Shown: one piece after another, positions 16,739 through 25,421 of the stretch
Layout of the letters: the number at the start of each line of letters is the position of its first letter
Numbering within the stretch: position 1 is the first letter of the stretch
Source: Azospirillum cavernae
Lineage (GTDB): Bacteria > Pseudomonadota > Alphaproteobacteria > Azospirillales > Azospirillaceae
DNA: 64,000 nucleotides
Direction: 5' to 3'
NCBI RefSeq assembly: GCF_003590795.1
Contig: NZ_QYUL01000006.1
Coordinates: 156,840 to 220,839 of the forward strand
Program-made: the position numbers and the translations under genes
The notes under the pieces: model-generated
Databases searched by the model: none
What the model was told of the DNA's origin: nothing
What the model saw: only the letters and a program-made list of their open reading frames with translations

Positions 16739-18805
16739 CTATGACCGGCGGCGGAATCGGCGATAAGCCCGGGCCGCCAACCGCCAGGGCGCGGCCAGAT
16801 CCCACCAGACCGAAGCCAAAATTGTTTCTACGGCGCGCTCGGGCGGCAAACTGGCCAGATCGGAAGGGGCGCTTCCCCCAAAGCGCCGCCGCAAGGGGGT
16901 GGAAAGCCGCCAGGACCGGGATGCGAGCAAGGCGGAAAGCCGCGCTCGCTGGCGGTCTTCCAGCCCACCGGAGACCGTGGCCTCCAGGGCGCGGGCCAGC
17001 CGGTTGCGCTCGTCGAGCAGGCGGCGGCGGGCCGCCTCAGCGGCGTCCCGCGCGGTGGCAAAGCTGTTGCGTTCCGTCACGGCCCGAACCGCCACTGTCT
17101 CCAGCCCCAACGCCAACCGGGCAAAATCGGCAACCGCTCCGCCTGCCGCCGCGAAGGGAGCCAACCGTTCGACCGATGAAAGGGTCGTCGTTTGCGGCGT
17201 GGTCATGGTGGCGACCGTGGTCGCCATCACCTCGATGCGGTCGCCATCCAGAAGTCGCCCGATCAACGCGGCGGCCCGTCCGGCGGGATCCGCAGGAAGG
17301 GCGTTCAGCCGGTCGCGGCGGACCAGCAGCGGCCCGGGGCCGACCACGTCGCGCCACAGACCAAGGGCCGCCGGACCTCCAGCGGCGATCCAGCGGCGGG
17401 AACCGTCCGCCGCATCCACCGCGCCGGTGACGATGGCGGCGCCCGTTCGCTGGGCAACCGCCGTCATCCGTTCGACGGCTCCCTCCGCAAGACTCAACTC
17501 GTCCCCAGACAGAAGCGCGTAAGTGTCGGAGGCGACGGACAGCGGCGCGCCGCCGTTTTCCAGCACGCGCGCGCGTTGCGCCTCCGCCGCGTGCCAGGCC
17601 AGCCAGTCGGCGGCGACCTCCTGTTGGGCGACGCGCAGGCGGGCCGTGACGGCGCCAACGCGCAGAACATGGGCCAACCGATCCGCCAACGCATCGGCGT
17701 TCGGCGCGAACAGGACCGCCGCCGCGTCCTCGTCCACGATCAGTTCCGCCGTGCCGCCAACCCGGCTCGCCAAGAAAGGCAGGCCTCGGATCAGGCATTC
17801 GGCCACCACGCAGGGAGAGTTTTCAATGCGCGACGGCATGACCGCCAACCGCCCGTCGCCCGCCAGATAGGCCAGGGCCTCCGGCGAGGACAAGCCGTGC
17901 TGAAACGCCACCGGCCAGGGCCAGCCCGCCGCCCGGCGGCGGACATAGGTCGCTCCGTCCTCGCCGTCCACCGGGGCCGATCCGCCCAGGAAGGTGATTT
18001 GGAGATTCCGGAACTCCCCTTGCGTGGCCAGCCGGTCAAGCGCGTCACAAAACAGGCCGACGCCCTTGCGGGTTTCCAACCGTCCAAAAAAGACCAGTTC
18101 CCGCACCAGGCGTGGCGTGTCGGACGCGAACGGGATCGGGTCGGCGGGGGAAGGTTGGACATTTTGCCGGACGTCGGCCCGTGTCGGCAGGGTCCAGCCG
18201 GACTCCCGCACCCAGTCGAGCAGGTGGCGGCTCGGGCTGACCACCGCGTCGGCCAGTTCCACCGAACGCCGCTCCAGAAAATCGACGGCGAGTTCGCCGG
18301 GGCCTTCCAGCCCACCGCCGTTGACGCTGCGCACCCAGCGGGTTGGGCCGTGCAGGCCAACCGTCAGCGTGGTGTCGGCGAAGGCGATTCCCTGACGCTT
18401 GGCGGTGGTGGCGAAAAAGCCCAACCCCGTCCAGTCGGCGAAATGGATGACATCAAAACGCCGTTCAACCAGCCACAGGAAGGCGTCGTGCGACAGACGC
18501 AGGAACGGATCCTCCCCTTCAATCGGAAGCGGGCCGGGCGGCAGGCGGCGAATGGTCAGCCCTTCCGCGTTCTCCCGCTCAAACCCCGGGGGGAGGGGCA
18601 ACAGGCCCGAGCACAGCACGGTGACGGCGCAACCGGCGGCGACCAAAGTCTCGGCCAACCCCGCAAAGGCGGTTCCGATGCCGCCGCTGCCCGGCAGCCC
18701 GGCGAACTCATGGGTGACGATGCAGACGGATGCGGAGCGGAGCAAAGCGTCCGGGGCGGAAGGCGTCGCCGCCGTAAGATCGTCCGGCTTCGCTTGGTCT
18801 GGCAT
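16739..18805 (-). CDS. Large glycosyltransferase family 4 protein with C-terminal extension
   Basis: About 688 residues from the ATG at 18805; the frame can be pushed to a TTG at 18835. The first ~400 residues are a full GT-B enzyme: CIVTHEFAGLPGSGGIGTAF (acceptor-domain glycine loop), VIHFADWTGLGFF, VVSPSRHLLDWV, ELVFFGRLETRKGVGLFCDA, and MPSRIENSPCVVAECLIRGL as the donor-site helix. The remaining ~280 residues, including an Ala/Arg-rich coiled-coil-like stretch (ARDAAEAARRRLLDERNRLA) and a basic tail, match no domain I know. The length is about 1.7 times that of a usual GT4. The acceptor may be a large or membrane-bound glycan. Confidence 0.8.
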   Translation of the reverse strand: MPDQAKPDDLTAATPSAPDALLRSASVCIVTHEFAGLPGSGGIGTAFAGLAETLVAAGCAVTVLCSGLLPLPPGFERENAEGLTIRRLPPGPLPIEGEDPFLRLSHDAFLWLVERRFDVIHFADWTGLGFFATTAKRQGIAFADTTLTVGLHGPTRWVRSVNGGGLEGPGELAVDFLERRSVELADAVVSPSRHLLDWVRESGWTLPTRADVRQNVQPSPADPIPFASDTPRLVRELVFFGRLETRKGVGLFCDALDRLATQGEFRNLQITFLGGSAPVDGEDGATYVRRRAAGWPWPVAFQHGLSSPEALAYLAGDGRLAVMPSRIENSPCVVAECLIRGLPFLASRVGGTAELIVDEDAAAVLFAPNADALADRLAHVLRVGAVTARLRVAQQEVAADWLAWHAAEAQRARVLENGGAPLSVASDTYALLSGDELSLAEGAVERMTAVAQRTGAAIVTGAVDAADGSRRWIAAGGPAALGLWRDVVGPGPLLVRRDRLNALPADPAGRAAALIGRLLDGDRIEVMATTVATMTTPQTTTLSSVERLAPFAAAGGAVADFARLALGLETVAVRAVTERNSFATARDAAEAARRRLLDERNRLARALEATVSGGLEDRQRARLSALLASRSWRLSTPLRRRFGGSAPSDLASLPPERAVETILASVWWDLAAPWRLAARAYRRFRRRS

Positions 18806-18982
18806 GTCGTTGCAATCCGATAACGCTGCGGGCAATATTCCCGCGTCCTGTGACGCGGCGCCCTGAGGAGTAGCGCCGAAGCCCTGCCCAGGCCAAGCCC
18901 TTCCGCATCAGTCGCCGTCATCGGGCGCCGCGCCGCCAGGAACATCCCGTTCCACCAGGATTGACCGGAGTTCCGCGCGCCC

Positions 18983-20020
18983 ATGTCATCTTCAACCCGC
19001 CAGCTTTCGGTTCCGCGACGCGCGTTTGCGCTGGGCGTGGCGCTTGTCCTTCTGGGCTTCTCCTCGGTCCCGGCGGCGGCGGAACCGCCGGTCCTGGAAC
19101 TGCCGATCGACTGCGCCATGGGCGAACGCTGCTTCGTTCAGAATTACGTCGATCACGATCCCAGTCCCGATCGTCGCGACTACGCCTGTGGCCGCCTGTC
19201 CTACAACGGGCATTCCGGCACGGACATCCGACTGCTCGATCACCCCGCCATGCGCCAGGGCGTGGCCGTCCTTGCCGCCGCGCCGGGGATCGTCCGGGCG
19301 ACCCGCGACGGGATGACGGACGTGGACATGCGCGAGGCCGATCCGGCCACTCTGAAAAATCAAGGCGGGGGCAACACCGTCATCCTCGATCATGGCGACG
19401 GTTGGCAGACCATCTACGCCCATCTGCGCCAGGGCAGCGTTGCGGTCAAACAGGGCGACCGGGTGGAGGCTGGGCAGCGGCTTGGTCTGGTTGGCCTGTC
19501 CGGTCTGACCATGTTTCCCCATGTCCATTTTGAGGTTCGCCATGGCGCCGCCGTGATCGACCCCTTTGTCGGTGTGAACGGAACTGCCGGGGACGGCGCC
19601 CCCTGCAACGGCCCGCGCGCGCCGCTGTGGAGCGCCGAGGCGACGAACAAGCTGACCTATCGGGAAACCGCCGGATTGACCGCAGGCTTTTCCGCCACCC
19701 GCCCGGACGCCGAGCAAGCGCGACGCGGCGCCTATCAGGATGCTCTTTTGGGCCGAAATTCGCCGGATCTGATCTTTTGGGCTGATGTGATGGGAGCCAT
19801 GGCGGGGGATGAGGCATGGTTCCGCATCGTCGGCCCCAACAGCCGCGTTCTGTCGGAGCGGATGAGCGTTCTGCCAAGCTCCAACGTCAGTTGGTTTGGC
19901 TTCAGCGGGGTGAAACGTCCCGCCGACGGCTGGGCGCCGGGAAACTACCGCGCGGTCTTCCGACTGCTCCGCCAAGGCAAGCCGGTGGCTGAGATGGAGC
20001 GGCGGATTGACCTCCGTTGA
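18983..20020 (+). CDS. M23 (LytM-type) metallopeptidase, exported
   Basis: 345 residues. A Sec signal peptide spans about 1-33 (hydrophobic core FALGVALVLLGFSSV, cleavage after AAA). The LytM zinc site is intact: H77 and D81 in GHSGTDI, H147 in YAHL, and the H180-V-H182 pair in PHVHFEV. The C-terminal ~150 residues are an extra beta-rich domain with no assignment. The enzyme would cut peptidoglycan cross-links in the periplasm, perhaps opening the wall for a secretion or polysaccharide export complex. The stop overlaps the downstream gene by 14 bases. Confidence 0.9.
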   Translation: MSSSTRQLSVPRRAFALGVALVLLGFSSVPAAAEPPVLELPIDCAMGERCFVQNYVDHDPSPDRRDYACGRLSYNGHSGTDIRLLDHPAMRQGVAVLAAAPGIVRATRDGMTDVDMREADPATLKNQGGGNTVILDHGDGWQTIYAHLRQGSVAVKQGDRVEAGQRLGLVGLSGLTMFPHVHFEVRHGAAVIDPFVGVNGTAGDGAPCNGPRAPLWSAEATNKLTYRETAGLTAGFSATRPDAEQARRGAYQDALLGRNSPDLIFWADVMGAMAGDEAWFRIVGPNSRVLSERMSVLPSSNVSWFGFSGVKRPADGWAPGNYRAVFRLLRQGKPVAEMERRIDLR

Positions 20021-21281
20021 CACGACGCGCGGCTTTGCGCTGGTGGACGCCCATGTCCGGGCCGGGCGGTTGGCCGCCGCCGAAAAGGTCTGCCGGATCC
20101 TGCTGAGCGTCGATCCGGCCCATCCCGCCACATTGCGGCGGCTCGGCGTGCTGCGCCACATGGCCCGCGACTATGCGGCGGCGGTCCGATTGTTCGGCGC
20201 GGCGGTCGTGGCTGGCGATTCGTCAGCCCAGGGCGATCTGGGCGTCGCGCTGATGAAGGCGGGGCGCTTGCCGGACGCGCTGGAGCGTTTCAGCGCCGCC
20301 CGCGCGCTTGCCCCCCAGGATGCTCGCGTCGGGTACAATCTGGCGATGGCTCTGCTGGCCGCCGGGCGTCTCGACGACGGGTTCCGGTTGTATGAGGAGC
20401 GATGGCGGCTGAAGGGGCCGGTTCCTTGGATCGGGCGCTGGGATCGCTTCTGGGACGGGCAACCGCTGAAGGGCGAAACCTTGCTGGTTCATGCGGAGCA
20501 AGGGTTTGGCGACGCCATCCAGTTTGCCCGCTATGTTCCCCTGGCTGCGGCGCGCGGCGCGCGGGTGGTTTTGGCGGTTCCGCGCGAGCTGCGCCGTTTG
20601 ATGGCCGGGTTGCCGGGGTGCGCCCATATCCTGTCGGAAGGGGAACGCATTCCGCCTTACGCCGCTCATGTGCCGCTGATGAGTCTGCCGCGTCTGTTTG
20701 GGACCGGCATTGGCGACATTCCCGCCGACACGCCCTATCTGAGGGTTCCCGACGCAGAAACGCACGAAAACAGGAACGGTCTTTTGCGAGTCGGCCTTGC
20801 TTGGGCGGGGCGGGGCGAGGACCCGGACGACGTTCACCGCTCTTGCGCCCTGGCGCTTTTGGCCCCCTTGCTCGCCACGCCGGGGGTTGAGTTCCACAGC
20901 TTGCAAAAAGGGCCTGCCGAAGAGGAGTTGGACCGTTTGGCGGACGGACGGCGGGTGATTCGGCATGGTTCGGCGTTGAAGGATTTCGCCGACACCGCCG
21001 CGCGGATCGCCACATTGGATCTGGTCGTCGGCGTCGATACGGCGGTCGTCCATCTGGCTGGCGCGCTTGGGAAGCCCTGCTGGGTTCTGTTGTCGGCGGA
21101 TCCGGATTGGCGGTGGATGCGGGAGCGCGCCGACACCCCTTGGTACCCGGCCACGCGCCTGTTCCGTCAACCGTCGTTGGGCGTTTGGCCGCCCGTCATC
21201 GCGCAGGTGGCGGACGCGTTGGCGCGCCTTGCCGGGATGGCCCCGCGTCCAGAGCCATCCCCGGAAACGATCAGGTCGTGA
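20007..21281 (+). CDS. TPR protein with GT9-like glycosyltransferase domain
   Basis: 424 residues beginning with a TTG at 20007, inside the end of the peptidase gene and preceded by GGAGCGGCGGA; no ATG fits. About 130 residues of TPR repeats (AHPATLRRLGVLRHMARDYA, GDLGVALMKAGRLPDALERF) are followed by a GT-B half. That half shows LLVHAEQGFGDAIQFARYVP, GLAWAGRGEDPDD and DLVVGVDTAVVHLAGALGKP, as in heptosyltransferase-like domains. It resembles the protein encoded at 10061-11689 and the partial gene at 63639. The arrangement suggests co-translation with the M23 peptidase. Its 3' end overlaps the convergent protease gene by 11 bases. Confidence 0.8.
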   Translation: MTSVDTTRGFALVDAHVRAGRLAAAEKVCRILLSVDPAHPATLRRLGVLRHMARDYAAAVRLFGAAVVAGDSSAQGDLGVALMKAGRLPDALERFSAARALAPQDARVGYNLAMALLAAGRLDDGFRLYEERWRLKGPVPWIGRWDRFWDGQPLKGETLLVHAEQGFGDAIQFARYVPLAAARGARVVLAVPRELRRLMAGLPGCAHILSEGERIPPYAAHVPLMSLPRLFGTGIGDIPADTPYLRVPDAETHENRNGLLRVGLAWAGRGEDPDDVHRSCALALLAPLLATPGVEFHSLQKGPAEEELDRLADGRRVIRHGSALKDFADTAARIATLDLVVGVDTAVVHLAGALGKPCWVLLSADPDWRWMRERADTPWYPATRLFRQPSLGVWPPVIAQVADALARLAGMAPRPEPSPETIRS

Positions 21282-22839
21282 GCCAGGAGGGTGAGAATTG
21301 ACTGGGCGCGACGCCCATCAGGGTGATGGTGTCGCCATTCAGAAAATCAATCACCAGATCACCGGAAGCGGCTGACTTCAGAGCGTAAGTCCGGTCCCCG
21401 AAGGCCAGGCGATCCCCGGCGTTGAAATCGAAATCCGCCACGGTGTCGGTTCCATCGCTGACCTGGAAACGGAACAGATCGCCGTCGCCGCCGCCCGTCA
21501 GAGTGTCGGCCCCCAACCCGCCGACCAGCGTGTCGGCTCCGGAGTCGCCGAACAGGCGGTCGTCGTCGCGGCCACCATACATCAAATCACCATCGGCCCC
21601 GCCGAACAGCGTGTCCGCCCCGGTGTTGCCAAACAACGTGTCCGCTCCGCGATTGCCCGCCAGCACGTCGGCCCCGTTGTCGCCGCTCACCTGATCCGCG
21701 CCGTCGCCACCCAGCAGGGAATCATTGTCCACCCCGCCATAGAGACGATCATCGCCCGCGTCGCCGAACAGCGTGTCTTCGCCCTGGTTGCCGAACAGGA
21801 GGTCGCCGCTGGCGCCGCCATGAAGCTCGTCCCGCCCCGCCGCGCCAGAGATCGTGTCGGCCCCGTTGTTGCCCTCCAGAACATTGGCCTCCGCGTTGCC
21901 AATGATGGAGTCGCTGCCAGTGCCTCCCTTGGCGTTTTCGATCACCGCGCCATAGGCGATCGCGATGTTTTGCCGCGCCGCGCTGCCGCCCGTTCGGATG
22001 CCGATGGAGCTGAAACCGCCCGCGTTCAGGTTGATCGTCGCGGCCACCACCTGGTTCGACGCGTCGAAGGTGTCCGTGCCGCCCGCGTCCCAAATGGTCT
22101 TCAGCTCTTCCGACGAGGCGCTGAACTGATAGACATCGTCGCCAGTCTTGTAAGAGGTGTTGGCGCCATACAGATACTGGATCGCCGCAATGTCATAGAG
22201 CATTGGGCCGGCGGGAGAAATCGTTGCCCCGGACGCTTCGTTGTAGGCCATCACGGTGTATTGGGTGGTGTTGGCGGCGCCCGTGAGTGTGGGAGAGTCA
22301 TCGAAGGGATGCTTCAGCCCCAGCGCATGGCCGATCTCATGCACCATCACCTCAAATCCGAAATTGCCGGGCAGCGGCGTCTGGTTGGCCGAAACATTCG
22401 GATTCAGCCAGACATCGCCGCCAGAACCTTGCTGGCCATAGGGATAATAAGCATGGCCGGAGGTGTCGGACGACAAGGTGGCGCTGAAGGCGACCCGGAT
22501 GTCGCCCACTTGGGACGCGGTGTCATCGACCTGGACAAAGCTGATGTTCGCGACGGCCGCCCAGGATTGCAGGGCCTGGGCGAAGGCGCTCTGCTGGACG
22601 GTGTTCAACGGCGTCAGGTTGTTTCCCCAAGGCTCGCCACTGCCCGACGAGGCGCCGTAGCCACCGCTGGAAACGGACGCTGTGGACCAGGAACTGCCAT
22701 AGCTGGGAAAACTGTAGGTCAGCGTCAAGCCTGTTCCAGCCGCCCCCCCCCATTTGGAGCCCACCAGCAGGGCGTTGATGTAGGTCTGGGATGTGTCGGC
22801 TACGGAAGAGACCTGTCCGCTGCTGGTGGGCGTCGCCAT
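21271..22839 (-). CDS. Serralysin-like M10 metalloprotease with RTX calcium-binding repeats
   Basis: About 522 residues from the ATG at 22839, chosen because AGGAG lies 8 bases upstream; the frame is open to 22953 but the extra residues look non-coding. The zinc site HEIGHALGLKH (residues ~167-177) and Met-turn VMAYNEAS (near 195) mark a metzincin of the M10B type. From about 330 to 440 there are glycine/aspartate-rich nonapeptide repeats (GNTGADTLFGGADGDLMYGG and similar) forming an RTX beta-roll. The C-terminal ~70 residues (DTVADFDFNAGDRL, then a hydrophobic end) fit an uncleaved type I secretion signal. There is no Sec signal. The protein would be exported by an ABC type I system not encoded here. 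Confidence 0.9.
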   Translation of the reverse strand: MATPTSSGQVSSVADTSQTYINALLVGSKWGGAAGTGLTLTYSFPSYGSSWSTASVSSGGYGASSGSGEPWGNNLTPLNTVQQSAFAQALQSWAAVANISFVQVDDTASQVGDIRVAFSATLSSDTSGHAYYPYGQQGSGGDVWLNPNVSANQTPLPGNFGFEVMVHEIGHALGLKHPFDDSPTLTGAANTTQYTVMAYNEASGATISPAGPMLYDIAAIQYLYGANTSYKTGDDVYQFSASSEELKTIWDAGGTDTFDASNQVVAATINLNAGGFSSIGIRTGGSAARQNIAIAYGAVIENAKGGTGSDSIIGNAEANVLEGNNGADTISGAAGRDELHGGASGDLLFGNQGEDTLFGDAGDDRLYGGVDNDSLLGGDGADQVSGDNGADVLAGNRGADTLFGNTGADTLFGGADGDLMYGGRDDDRLFGDSGADTLVGGLGADTLTGGGDGDLFRFQVSDGTDTVADFDFNAGDRLAFGDRTYALKSAASGDLVIDFLNGDTITLMGVAPSQFSPSWLTT

Positions 22840-22945
22840 GCACAATTCTCCTGTTCCGAGCCGAAGCGCCCTGCGCGCGATTGCTATCAAACCGCTGCAA
22901 ATTAACGGATTTGCAGAAGACCGACAATCTTGGTCGTGAGGCTCC

Positions 22946-22978
22946 CAGGGCAATCGCTTGAAGACGAGGGGGATTCCG
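22946..22978 (+). repeat. Orphan ISAs1-type terminal sequence
   Basis: The 33 bases begin CAGGGCAATCGCTTGAA and continue into GACGAGGGGGATTCCG. Apart from one extra G they match, reverse-complemented, the right end of the ISAs1 element at 60216-60247. No ISAs1 transposase remains nearby, so this is the left-over tip of a second copy, abutting the IS3 relic. Confidence 0.75.
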
Positions 22979-23891
22979 ACGGATGTGCAGGAAAAGCTGA
23001 AAGCGCAGAGATCCGGGAACTGCGGCAGGCGAACGAGATTCTGCGCAAGGCGTCAGCCTATTTCGCGATGGCGGAGCTCGACCGCCGACCGAATGATGCT
23101 GGGTTTCATCGAGACCCACCGCCAGGACTATGGGGTCGAGCCGATCTTGCCGAGGTTCTGCCGATCGCCCCATCCACTGTGCGTCGGCATGCCACTCGTC
23201 AGGCCGATCCGACCAAGTTGCCGGAACGGACCCCTCGCGATGCCGGGTTGAAGGCGGACATCCGGCGGGTGTTTGACGAGAATTTCCAGGTTTATGGGGT
23301 CCGTAAAGTGTGGCGGCAATTGCAACGCGAGGGCCGGAAGGTCGCCCGTTGCACGGTCGGGCGGCTGAATTCCGGACACTCTCGTGGCTGTCGAATTTCA
23401 CCTACGTCCCCACCTGGAACGGCTTTGTCTCTGTGGCCTTCATCATCGACGCCTTCGCGCGGCGGATCGTTGGCTGGCGGGTTTCCCGAACGACCAATGC
23501 CGATTTTGTCCTGGATGCTCTCGAACAGGCACTGCATCAGCGCCGACCGGTCGGCAAATCCGGAGTGGTGAACCAGCCCGACAGGGGCAGTCAATATGTG
23601 TCCATCAAGTACACCGGGCGTTTGCTTCTGGCTGGCATCGAACCCTCCGTTGACAGCGTTGGCGATTCCTATGACAACGCCTTGGCTGAAACCATCAACG
23701 GTCTCTAAAAGGCCGAGGTCATCCACAGGCGAGAACCTTGGAAATCCTTCGAGGCCGTCGAATACGCCACCCTCGAATGGGTCGACTGGTTCAACAACAG
23801 ACGCCCGCTCGAACCCATCGGAAATATTCCGCCCGCCGAAGCCGAGCGACGGTATTATGCTGACAGGGAGACCATGCCCATAGCGGCATGA
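22979..23891 (+). pseudogene. IS3-family transposase relic (orfA-orfB), frameshifted and deleted
   Basis: Pieces of both IS3 reading frames can be read. ELRQANEILRKASAYFAMAE is the end of the orfA leucine-zipper region. GFIETHRQDYGVEPI begins orfB. VYGVRKVWRQLQREG is the HTH_21 region. FTYVPTWNGFVSVAFIIDAF then ARRIVGWRVSRT is the rve catalytic core, and VDWFNNRRPLEPIGNIPPAE ends it. The pieces lie in different frames, about 50 residues before the first catalytic Asp region are missing near 23370, and there is an in-frame TAA at 23706. It is inactive. Outer boundaries are approximate. Confidence 0.85.
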
Positions 23892-23937
23892 CTCACGAAC
23901 TATCGCTGCCGACAATCCCGGTGCGGTTCAGTCTACC

Positions 23938-24036
23938 CCCTATTGCCACGAGTTCCAGCAGACCATCGTCGTCGGCCGCGCCGAACAGGCCCAGGGCACA
24001 GCCTGCCACCAGCCCGACGGATCGTAGAGGATCATG
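23938..24036 (+). pseudogene. Fragment of a 17-kDa surface-antigen-type lipoprotein gene
   Basis: The frame reads CHEFQQTIVVGRAEQAQGTA followed by CHQPDGS, a TAG, then RIM. This is the conserved C-terminal end of the Rickettsia-type 17-kDa antigen/RT0821 family (usually CREYQQT...GR...AYGTACRQPDGSW). The TAG sits where family members have Trp, consistent with a TGG to TAG change. Only the last ~30 residues remain, just behind the IS3 relic, so the IS probably removed the rest. Confidence 0.6.
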
Positions 24037-24052
24037 GGGTGTGGGGGGAAGA

Positions 24053-24850
24053 TCAGCGGAGCCTCCGCAGGAAACCGTCTGGATTGTATCTGGCCCAGGT
24101 GGTCGTAATGCCTTCGTTGAAGAGGAGTGGCGGGTCTGCCAGTTCGAAATCAGGATGGGTCGCGGCAAACAAGGCGGCGGCAGCGGCTGGGTTATTCTCT
24201 GCCCAATCCGGCTGAGAACGTGGTGCGCCCGGCAGATGGCGCATGATGCCATCCATTGCCACAATCCAGGAATCGACCGATACCAGGGGCGCGTAAGCTT
24301 CCAACTCGGCCAGCACATGGTCCTGGTGATGATTGCTGTCGAGGATCACCAAAACCCGTTCACCCGGCATGATCGTGGCGCGCACGCGGTCAACAGTGTC
24401 TGGGGCGGAAGAGTCGCCTTCGATCAGGGTGATCAAGTCGGACAGTTCATGGGATTCGATTGCCTGACGATTGTGCGGTCGGATCTCTATATCAACGCCA
24501 ACAACATGGCCTCGGCCCATGGCCCGGCATAGGCTGGCATGAAAGACCAGGGACCCACCATGCGCTACCCCGGTTTCTACGATAACATCCGGTTTGACCC
24601 GATAGATCAGTTCCTGCAAACGCAGGAGATCATCGGGGAGTTGGATGATCGGGCGGCCCATCCATGTGAAACTGTAGACGTATTTAGCGTCCCAGCCACA
24701 GCGCAGATACGCGGCGGTCACGGCGGCGAAGGCTTCGGGACTGCTCATGGGCAAATCATGGTTGCCGTTCGCAGTGGTCACGGTTACGCGACCTGAAGCG
24801 AAATCGATCGCAACGCGAGCAGGCCAAGGGGTGAAAGGAGCGTTCGACAC
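24053..24850 (-). CDS. Cephalosporin hydroxylase (CmcI)-family protein
   Basis: 265 residues. The core matches the CmcI/rhamnosyl O-methyltransferase family, a class I SAM methyltransferase fold: VIVETGVAHGGSLVFHASLC (motif I), GRGHVVGVDIEIRPHNRQAI, LITLIEGDSSA and VLVILDSNHHQDHVLAELEA, where the D-x-N-H-H carries the metal-binding residues of the family. In polysaccharide clusters members are usually sugar O-methyltransferases rather than hydroxylases, and I favour that role. It is the last gene of a 15-gene leftward operon, 19 bases after the 3,5-epimerase. Just beyond its stop lies the IS scar. Confidence 0.85.
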   Translation of the reverse strand: MSNAPFTPWPARVAIDFASGRVTVTTANGNHDLPMSSPEAFAAVTAAYLRCGWDAKYVYSFTWMGRPIIQLPDDLLRLQELIYRVKPDVIVETGVAHGGSLVFHASLCRAMGRGHVVGVDIEIRPHNRQAIESHELSDLITLIEGDSSAPDTVDRVRATIMPGERVLVILDSNHHQDHVLAELEAYAPLVSVDSWIVAMDGIMRHLPGAPRSQPDWAENNPAAAAALFAATHPDFELADPPLLFNEGITTTWARYNPDGFLRRLR

Positions 24851-24869
24851 GGCGAAGGGAAGTCCTCTG

Positions 24870-25421
24870 TCAATCGAGGGAAGCGGGTTTACGAACCGTC
24901 GCCCATAGGGGCAACGCCGCGTCGCGTGACGAGATGAGAGCGGGTTCCATTGGCCAGGGGATCCTCAGTGCCGGATCGTTCCAGCGCAATCCCCTTGCTT
25001 TGGATGCTGTATACTCCGGTGAAATACCGTACAGAATCTCGGTGTCAGCCTCAAGAGTCATGAAGCCATGGGCGAAGCCCGTGGGAACATACAAGGCTCT
25101 TTGATTTCGTGCCGACAGTTCGACATGGAAATGCTTTCCAAATGCCGGGGAATCCTGGCGCATATCGACAACCACATCGAAGATGGCGCCGTGGGTGCAA
25201 CGCACCAGCTTGGTTTCCCACGATGGCGGAGCCTGATAATGAAGACCTCGCAGCGTGCCAGCGACGGGATTGCGCGACAGACTCCACTGGTCGTCCGCTG
25301 CCTCCAATCCCCATTCCCTGAAGGTCTTCCGGCAATAGAGTCTGGTAAAACTGCCGCGTTCATCCGCATGGATCGGCATTTCGACAATGAACAGGCCGGA
25401 AAACGGGGTGGAGGCCAGCAT
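24870..25421 (-). CDS. rfbC: dTDP-4-dehydrorhamnose 3,5-epimerase (RmlC/RfbC-type cupin)
   Basis: About 183 residues from the ATG at 25421, which overlaps the stop of the preceding C-methyltransferase (TAATG). It is a full-length RmlC-like cupin: DERGSFTRLYCRKTFREWGL, QWSLSRNPVAGTLRGLHYQ with the conserved His, KLVRCTHGAIFDVVVDMRQ with the D-R/M-R pattern, and ALYVPTGFAHGFMTLE. The catalytic His and Asp of the RmlC pair can both be found. The enzyme epimerises C3 and/or C5 of a 4-keto-6-deoxy nucleotide sugar. The other rhamnose genes (rfbA, B, D) are absent from the window, and the partner C-methyltransferase suggests a branched sugar rather than plain rhamnose. Confidence 0.9.
   Translation of the reverse strand: MLASTPFSGLFIVEMPIHADERGSFTRLYCRKTFREWGLEAADDQWSLSRNPVAGTLRGLHYQAPPSWETKLVRCTHGAIFDVVVDMRQDSPAFGKHFHVELSARNQRALYVPTGFAHGFMTLEADTEILYGISPEYTASKARGLRWNDPALRIPWPMEPALISSRDAALPLWATVRKPASLD

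Noticed and set aside
17192..18823. 543-codon plus-strand frame opposite the large GT4 gene
   Set aside because: Composition (Arg/Gly/Gln-rich, no motifs) marks it as an antisense shadow; the minus-strand GT4 is unambiguous.
22256..22905. Plus-strand frames opposite the M10 protease
   Set aside because: Shadows of the RTX/metalloprotease gene, which is supported by zinc site and start signal.
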